DNA of 55,951 bases from a bacterium (GTDB lineage Bacteria > Patescibacteria > JAEDAM01 > Absconditabacterales > Absconditicoccaceae), in the NCBI GenBank assembly GCA_017442645.1, contig JAFRZH010000020.1, positions 1-55,951 on the forward strand. Direction: 5' to 3'. Both the position numbers and the translations under genes were made by a program. The first letter of the stretch is position 1. Each line of letters starts with the position of its first letter. Shown piece by piece: positions 50,579 through 55,951 of this stretch. The notes beneath the pieces are model-generated. The model did not search any database. It worked only from the letters and a program-made list of their open reading frames with translations, and was not told the DNA's origin.

Positions 50579-52264
50579 TTATAAATCTCTTTCATCAAAA
50601 CAATCTTCAATCGAAGCTCATGGAGCAACCATAGGGAAAACTTTATCATCTTTACCAATCTCACATACAATTACAGTAGGACTACTTTTCTCTTGTAAAG
50701 CTTGTTGAAAAATATTTTTAAATTCTTCGAGCGTAGTTGCTCTAAAAGCTCTTGCTCCTAGTCCTCTCGACATTGCTACGAAATCAGCTTGATCATTCAT
50801 ATCCGTAGCAAAATATTTTTGATCACAGAAAAGCGATTGCCATTGACGAACCATTCCAAGACTATTATTATTGATGACAATTTGGATAATAGGAAGATGA
50901 TTTTCTACTGCGGTGAGAAGTTCATTAGAATTCATACGGAAACATCCATCTCCTGCAACATTAATCACTTTTTTATCAGGATTACCAATTTGCACTCCAA
51001 TCGCTGCACCGAGTCCAAACCCCATTGTTCCGAATCCTCCGGAAGTGATCAGAGTTCTTTTCTTTTTAAATTTATAATACTGAGCGGTTCGCATTTGATG
51101 TTGTCCCACTTCTGTCGTAATAATAACCTCCCCTTTCGTTTGTTGATACATTTCTTCGATCACACTCGGACAAGTGAGTAAGGTTTTATGAGTAGAAACG
51201 GTATATTGATGTCTCAAAGTCTGAAGATAAGCAATCCATTCTTCATGCGTTGTCTCTTGGATATATGGATCAAGTTGCTGTAAAACGTCTTTCAAATCTC
51301 CCACAATACTTGCAGTTACCGGAACATTTTTCCCGATTTCCAAAGGATCGATATCAATATGGAGGATTTTCGCTTTTTTCGCAAAAGTTTTGGTATTTCC
51401 TGTCACACGATCAGAAAATCTCGTTCCTAATGCGATAATCAAATCACATTCTCCAATTCCTTTATTGGTCGTTTTCGTTCCGTGCATTCCGATCATCCCC
51501 ATATAGAGTTCATCCGTTTCAGGGAAATCTCCTTTTCCCATAAGAGTATTACACACTGGAGCATTGATTTTTTTCACTAATTGATAGACTTCTTCATTGG
51601 CGCCAGAAAGATGGACTCCCCCACCAACTAAAACAAAAGGTTTCTGAGCGGAGTTAATTAAATCAATCGCCATTTCAAAAGTTTGCTCATCGATAGAGAC
51701 AGACTTTTTTTCTTCTTTTTGAGGTTCTTGAGGCGTATACTCAGTAATATCCGTGAGTGCATTTTTCGTAATATCCACGACAACAGGTCCAGGTCTTCAC
51801 GATCTCGCAAGATAAAAAGCTTTTCTCAGTGAATCTGCAACATCATGGACATCATCTACCAAAAATTGAGCTTTAGAAATCGGTTTAACTATTGCAGTAA
51901 AATCAGCTTCTTGAAAAGCATTTTTCCCAAGTAAGGTTTTAGGAACATTTGCTGTAATTACCACAATTGGAGAAGAATCCGCATTTGCAGTTGCAATTCC
52001 CGTTACAAGATTCAAGGCTCATGGTCAAGAAGTAGCCATACAAACTCCCACTTTTCCCGTCGAACGAGCATATCCATCAGCCGCATGAATGGCTTGCTGT
52101 TCGTGAGTCGCACGATAGTGTTTAAGTTGTAATTCTCCATATAAAGCATCGTAAACCGGTAAAGCTGCACCTCCAGGATATCAAAAAATAGTGTCAACTT
52201 TTTCTTCTCTTAAAACTTTCATAATAATTTTCGCTCCTGATAATTGTTGTGTAGATGTTTCCAT
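50579..52264 (-). CDS. ilvB: Acetolactate synthase large subunit
   Basis: 561 residues in three thiamine-diphosphate enzyme domains. [14 protein letters not shown] and [20 protein letters not shown] hold the catalytic Glu, [15 protein letters not shown] follows, and the C-terminal TPP/Mg motif reads [20 protein letters not shown] then [12 protein letters not shown]. It joins two pyruvates to acetolactate and CO2. No regulatory subunit (ilvN) or other ilv gene is next to it, so it may feed acetoin or remain from a branched-chain pathway. UGA encodes a few of its many glycines (such as the one before YPGG). Confidence 0.93.
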
Positions 52265-52475
52265 AAGTAATTAGGTAAAGGATAAAAGATGGTTAATAAT
52301 TGATCTGTCATTCTGAGCGATAGCGAAGAATCTGACCCCATACAGCAATAAACATCGCCATAAAGGATCAAATAAGAAGATGAAAAAATATTTATTTTTT
52401 AAAAAAAATCTTGTACTCATGATAGAGGGGATACATTGTAAAAAAGAGGGTAAAAATCTGGTGAAAAACTCTATT

Positions 52476-52610
52476 TTACAAAATCACCACGAGCAACAAG
52501 ACTCCCAAGACCAACACCAAATTTGCAACTACTGAAAAAGAAGGATTAAAAAATCCTTTCACGAAAGCGAAGTTATTTTGAGGAATGATTTGACTATTTT
52601 CTCCTCTCAT
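52476..52610 (-). CDS. Putative small single-pass membrane protein
   Basis: 44 residues: a polar N-terminus with GENSQIIPQNNFAFVKGFFN, then one membrane helix VVANLVLVLGVLLLVVIL ending at TAA. It has a start, a stop and a typical tail-anchored layout, but nothing else supports it. Confidence 0.45.
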   Translation of the reverse strand: MRGENSQIIPQNNFAFVKGFFNPSFSVVANLVLVLGVLLLVVIL

Positions 52611-52703
52611 CTCTTTCAGTAAGAAGTAAAACTATTTTTTAGATAGGGAAATCAAAAAGAAAGTCAAGAAGAAATACATTTTTATTTTTTTATTCATTTT
52701 CTC

Positions 52704-52731
52704 TTGACTTTAATATATATATATGTATGAT
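52704..52731 (+). promoter_or_regulatory. TA-repeat promoter, cassette 4
   Basis: TTGACT (52704-52709) and TATGAT (52726-52731) are 16 bases apart; the spacer is a TA tract. The match to the elements at 14748 and 16038 is clear (CTTGACTTTA shared). Confidence 0.6.
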
Positions 52732-52790
52732 ATATTCAACCGAAGCACAAAAGTAATATTCACTTGCGAGAAGGTTAAAATATAAAACAT

Positions 52791-52997
52791 ATGAAAGATC
52801 AATTACTTTGCTTAAGATTTGTTCGTTGTCTTGCCTACATTTATACCTTAGCCTTTATCCTTATTTTCTTTTTTAAGGAAGATTTGGGTAAATTTGAAGA
52901 AATCTTCGGAATTTGTTCAAGTTTGGTATTGTTTTTCATAACAGACGATATGAAAAACAGAATTTTTAAAGAGATGATAGATAAAATCGAGAACTAA
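52791..52997 (+). CDS. Small membrane protein without UGA-Gly codons (cassette 4)
   Basis: 68 residues, two hydrophobic helices (about 11-28 and 37-52) around KEDLGKFEE, and a basic/acidic tail. No family was recognised. Both glycines use GGN. It has its own TA-repeat promoter and a perfect terminator just past the stop, like the other three cassettes. Confidence 0.65.
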   Translation: MKDQLLCLRFVRCLAYIYTLAFILIFFFKEDLGKFEEIFGICSSLVLFFITDDMKNRIFKEMIDKIEN

Positions 52998-53004
52998 ACA
53001 ACAC

Positions 53005-53030
53005 ACCGTAGGTTATTTACCTACGGTTTT
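53005..53030 (+). terminator. Terminator of cassette 4
   Basis: ACCGTAGGT (53005-53013) and ACCTACGGT (53019-53027) form a perfect nine-base stem followed by T residues. Confidence 0.85.
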
Positions 53031-53039
53031 GCATTAATC

Positions 53040-53268
53040 AAAAAAAAGGACGAGAAGAATCCCGTCCCTACAAGTGTTATTGAACCTCTCCCATCATTTT
53101 GTGATTTCCCTCTCCTTGCTAAGGAGAGGGCTAGGGTGAGGTTCCTTTGAAATGTGAGGTTCCCTTACTTCAACAAAAATCCTCCGGCTCTTCGAGCCAC
53201 CTCCTTTACAAAGGAGGACAACAATTCACACAAAAAAAGGACGGGAAGAATCCCGTCCCTACAATAAC
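53040..53268. repeat. Mosaic repeat with two GGGACG-type terminators
   Basis: Two hairpins of the GGGACGGGATTCTTCCCGTCC type (53040-53072 and 53235-53266) flank an inverted copy of the CTCTCCTTGCTAAGGAGAG module and the CCGGCTCTTCGAGCC / CCTCCTTTACAAAGGAGG unit. On the minus strand the hairpin at 53235 ends the CCA-enzyme gene. Confidence 0.7.
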
Positions 53269-53272
53269 CATG

Positions 53273-55024
53273 TTACTCTCCTTGATTCATCAATAAACTT
53301 TTCACATAACTTAATAATTCATGTTCAGTATTTCTTGTCTGAATATCTACCAAGACCCGATCAAATGCTTTTTGCAATAACTCTCCAATCAACGGACTTG
53401 GTTCAAGCGAAAAATGCTCCATAATCACTTTCCCATTGATCGCAAGGTCAGATTTTTTAAATTGTCCTTCCTGCTCTTTCAATCTTCTCAAAATATGTTT
53501 CAATTCGTACGAATCGGTTAAATCTGAGGAATTTTGGAGAGGATTACACTGTCCGATTCTATCTGCAATATTGATATCGAAGAGATGATCCACCATTTCA
53601 AAGCCCTTTTCACTGTAAAGTTTTCTAACTTTCTTTTCTCGGTTGTCAGGATTTGCATTCAAAATCTCTCAAGGAGTATGATGTTCTGCGATATATCGCT
53701 CCAATGTTTCGATTTCCTTATGAGAGAAACCAAGTTCTCTGAAATCCTTTTTCATCAAAATCGGAGAGCTATTCCTGTGATTCAAGGGACCTCCGATAAT
53801 CATTCTGATTTCTTCTTTATTTTTTGCTTTACCATACGCCTCATACTGAGCGACTTTTCCCACATCATGATACAACATTGCAAATCTCACCAAATAATCC
53901 TCCGTCAAATCTTGCACAGCTTTAAGCGTCATCAAAATATGAGTAAAAACATCAAATGCGTGATACCTAATCGGTTGCTCCACAAATTTCGTTTTTTCTA
54001 AAGCAGGGAAGAGAAAAGGCAATAATCCACTAACATTTAAAAGAACCATAAATCAGAAAGGATTTCCCTTTTGGAAGACTTTTGTGAGTTCATCCTTGAT
54101 CCTCTCTTTCGCAACATGCTGAATCAACGAAGCGTTTCTCTTGATACTATCCCGAAGTTCTGGCTGGTAATCGAATAATTTCACTTTCTGATCGGTTTCC
54201 TGCATTTTGAGGAGTTTGTGATTGCAGATATTCACGATTCTGAGTGCTCTAATAAGTCTTAAAGCATCTTCTCAAAATCTCTTGTCAGGATCTCCCACCG
54301 TTTCCACTTTTTTGTGAATGAAAGACTGCACTCCTTTCGCTGGATCGAGTAGAACACGAAATCTTTGAGGCTGCTCATCGAAGGTTTCTTGATTTCGGAA
54401 AACCGCAGTTTTTTGAGTTTCAATAAGGTATCTAAAATAATCTTCATCAAAATGCGCTTGATGAAACACTTGATCAAGATAATCGAGCTTCTGGAGGATA
54501 AGCAAGTTTAAATCTGCCACATAGCAATATCCCTCTTTTTCCAAGATTTTCAAAAGTCCTTGTTCATCAGTCAGACTTCCCTCTTTTTCAAAATCCAAAG
54601 GAGCTTTCGTCGTTTTCTCCGTACTGAAATAATACATCGCATTGATCGTAAAATCCCTCCTCTGAAAATCAAGCAAAATATCATTACTCCAATGGATTTC
54701 TCACGGATGACGAAAATCCTCATACTCTCCCTCCGTTCTCAAAGGAGTTAATTGATATTCTCTCCCCGACTGATCAGGCGGAAGAAAGGTAATCGTTCCA
54801 AATTTCTCTGTCATAAAATGCGAAAGCCCCTCTTTATCGAAATCTTGATAAAGCTGTTCCGGAGTTCCTCCCATCGTAAAATCAATATCTAAGGGATCTT
54901 TTGTGATACCAAGGAGCAAATCTCTCACACATCATCAAACCAGAAACAGGTCAGATTTTTTGGTTCTTTCTTGTAAAAACTGTTGATGAAGGTCTAAATT
55001 CGCGAGTAATTCTAAATGAAGCAT
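53273..55024 (-). CDS. cca: CCA tRNA nucleotidyltransferase
   Basis: 583 residues. The class II nucleotidyltransferase head reads FLVGGCVRDLLLG, then DIDFTMGG (metal-binding DxD region), RRDFTINAM and GDPDKRFGEDALRLIRALRI. The C-terminal part has an HD domain (RYHAFDVFTHILMTL and LYHDVGKVAQ). It adds or repairs the CCA end of tRNAs. It is longer than E. coli Cca (412) and bears a 90-residue insert between the head and neck (around 190-255). Several UGA codons fall at conserved glycines, including one in GGCVRD. Confidence 0.93.
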
Positions 55025-55182
55025 GATTGCATGATAATTAAACAAAAAAGAGTTTATAAAAGTCTGACTTTTTTTCAAGAGAGGGAGATAAAGAAAATTT
55101 ATCAAAGAAATTCTAAATAATTTTCTCGAAAGAAATTGTAAAAAATCCCAAAACCCCCCCAAAAAAAAAACTCCCCTAAAAT

Positions 55183-55209
55183 TTGACAAAAAAAAAAAAC
55201 ATTTATAAT
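55183..55209 (+). promoter_or_regulatory. Poly-A spacer promoter, copy 3
   Basis: TTGACA (55183-55188) and TATAAT (55204-55209) are 15 bases apart; the spacer is eleven A plus CATT, identical to copy 2. Confidence 0.65.
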
Positions 55210-55244
55210 TTGTATGATAATTTTTATTTTATTACATAATAAAT

Positions 55245-55951
55245 ATGCCTAATAAATTAGATAACATGGATAGCAATGTTATTGATAAACATGAACAAGA
55301 ATTAGAAACTGCTTTACAAAGTATCAGAGAAGCGTGAAACTCCTTAAAACAGGATATTGAAAACATGGATGAAGAAAAACTCATTACCGTAATTGAGAAA
55401 AATTTTAAAAATGGAGAAAAGTGGAAAACCTACTCTAAGATCAAAAATTCTCCAGCATATGCGTTCATTACGCAAGCTGCTATCGATATACTTGGGAAAT
55501 TCGATTCTGAACTTGATAGAAAACTTAAATCTTCCTGAAAAATCGATATGAAGTATGAGGGATGAACAAGAGCTTTAGTAAGAAGAATAGAAGCCTGTTT
55601 ATGAATTCCTGTTGATCAATGATTAGCATGACCAAAGTTTTTCGAAGCGGTGATACAATGTTTAAAAGGAGAATTACACTATGATACAAGCAAAATCAAT
55701 GTTACTCCTCAAAGTAGGCCTAATGGAAGAATAAATTCTCACGAAGCTCCCGCACCACTTCCACATTCATGAGAAAGAAAAATAAATGCCTTCCAAAACA
55801 CTCTTCAAAAAAAATTAGATTCTAAGGAAATACTATGATCTTATGGATTTAGAGAAGAATTTAATACCGGTGATCACGAAACCCCTAAAACACATGCCAT
55901 TAGAGACAGTATTAATAAAGCATATGACAATTGGAATAATACCATGGGAAC
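55245..55951 (+). CDS. Unknown protein under the poly-A spacer promoter, cut by the window edge
   Basis: 235 residues are visible and the frame is still open at the edge. There is no signal peptide; UGA-Gly is common. The stretch GTRALVRRIEACLGIPVDQG then LAGPKFFEAVIQCL weakly resembles the peptidoglycan-binding module of the calpain-like protein (IDG..GPKF). It shares that gene's promoter exactly, so the two may be expressed together. The function is unknown. Confidence 0.65.

Overview
The window comes from a bacterium that reads UGA as glycine (genetic code 25), so it belongs to the Absconditabacteria (SR1) / Gracilibacteria (BD1-5) group of the Candidate Phyla Radiation. The proof is internal. 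Nearly every gene has in-frame TGA codons, and they fall on invariant glycines: the TGES loop of the P-type ATPase (10071-10073), the GLGNPG loop of peptidyl-tRNA hydrolase, and the zinc knuckle of RpoC. Only TAA and TAG were used as stops here, and TGA-interrupted frames were joined. The DNA is AT-rich (about one third GC by eye). Ribosome binding sites are mostly weak or absent.

Layout. 54-5252 (mostly minus): a PspC-like membrane protein with its PadR regulator, an unknown protein, a GNAT acetyltransferase and a first BrnT/CopG-type toxin-antitoxin pair. 5584-14280 (plus): a 1314-residue protein of unknown function, a Ca2+-type P-type ATPase, two VirB2-like small membrane proteins and a stand-alone TraC/VirB4 N-terminal domain. 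14300-16060: a second toxin-antitoxin pair between two small genes that lack UGA codons. 16195-18390: pyruvate formate-lyase. 18400-26700: an accessory island with two candidate structured RNAs, a nuclease-methyltransferase plus specificity-subunit R-M locus, a RelE/ParE pair, HicBA, a third BrnT/CopG pair, and several copies of a mosaic multi-hairpin repeat. 26769-31656: a secreted protein that appears to use TGA as a real stop, a TMEM43-like protein, a frameshifted gene, pth, a HExxH protein and a free-standing IleRS C-terminal domain. 31693-33221: recX and an unknown protein. 33314-44103 (minus): an information-processing block in the order rpsB, membrane gene, tsf, rpsF-rpsR fusion, rpmH, rpoB, rpoC. 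44313-55951: an unknown gene, ruvC, gyrA, a calpain-like protease with a peptidoglycan-binding module, acetolactate synthase, small membrane genes, the CCA-adding enzyme and a partial gene at the right edge.

Four sequence-level patterns stand out. (1) A short word, AAAAATCTGACT, recurs far above chance in coding and intergenic DNA, often as inverted pairs that double as terminators, as DNA uptake sequences do in Neisseria. (2) Four small monocistronic cassettes have their own promoter-like region and GC-rich terminator, lack UGA-Gly, and in one case seem to stop at TGA. They look like standard-code genes within a code-25 genome. (3) Several promoters have simple-sequence spacers (poly-A or TA repeats) of variable length. 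(4) A mosaic repeat family marks the accessory loci. The metabolic genes (PFL, acetolactate synthase, Ca2+ ATPase) fit a fermentative, host-dependent cell. The calpain-like and peptidoglycan-binding proteins and the partial type IV secretion module are the best candidates for contact with another cell.
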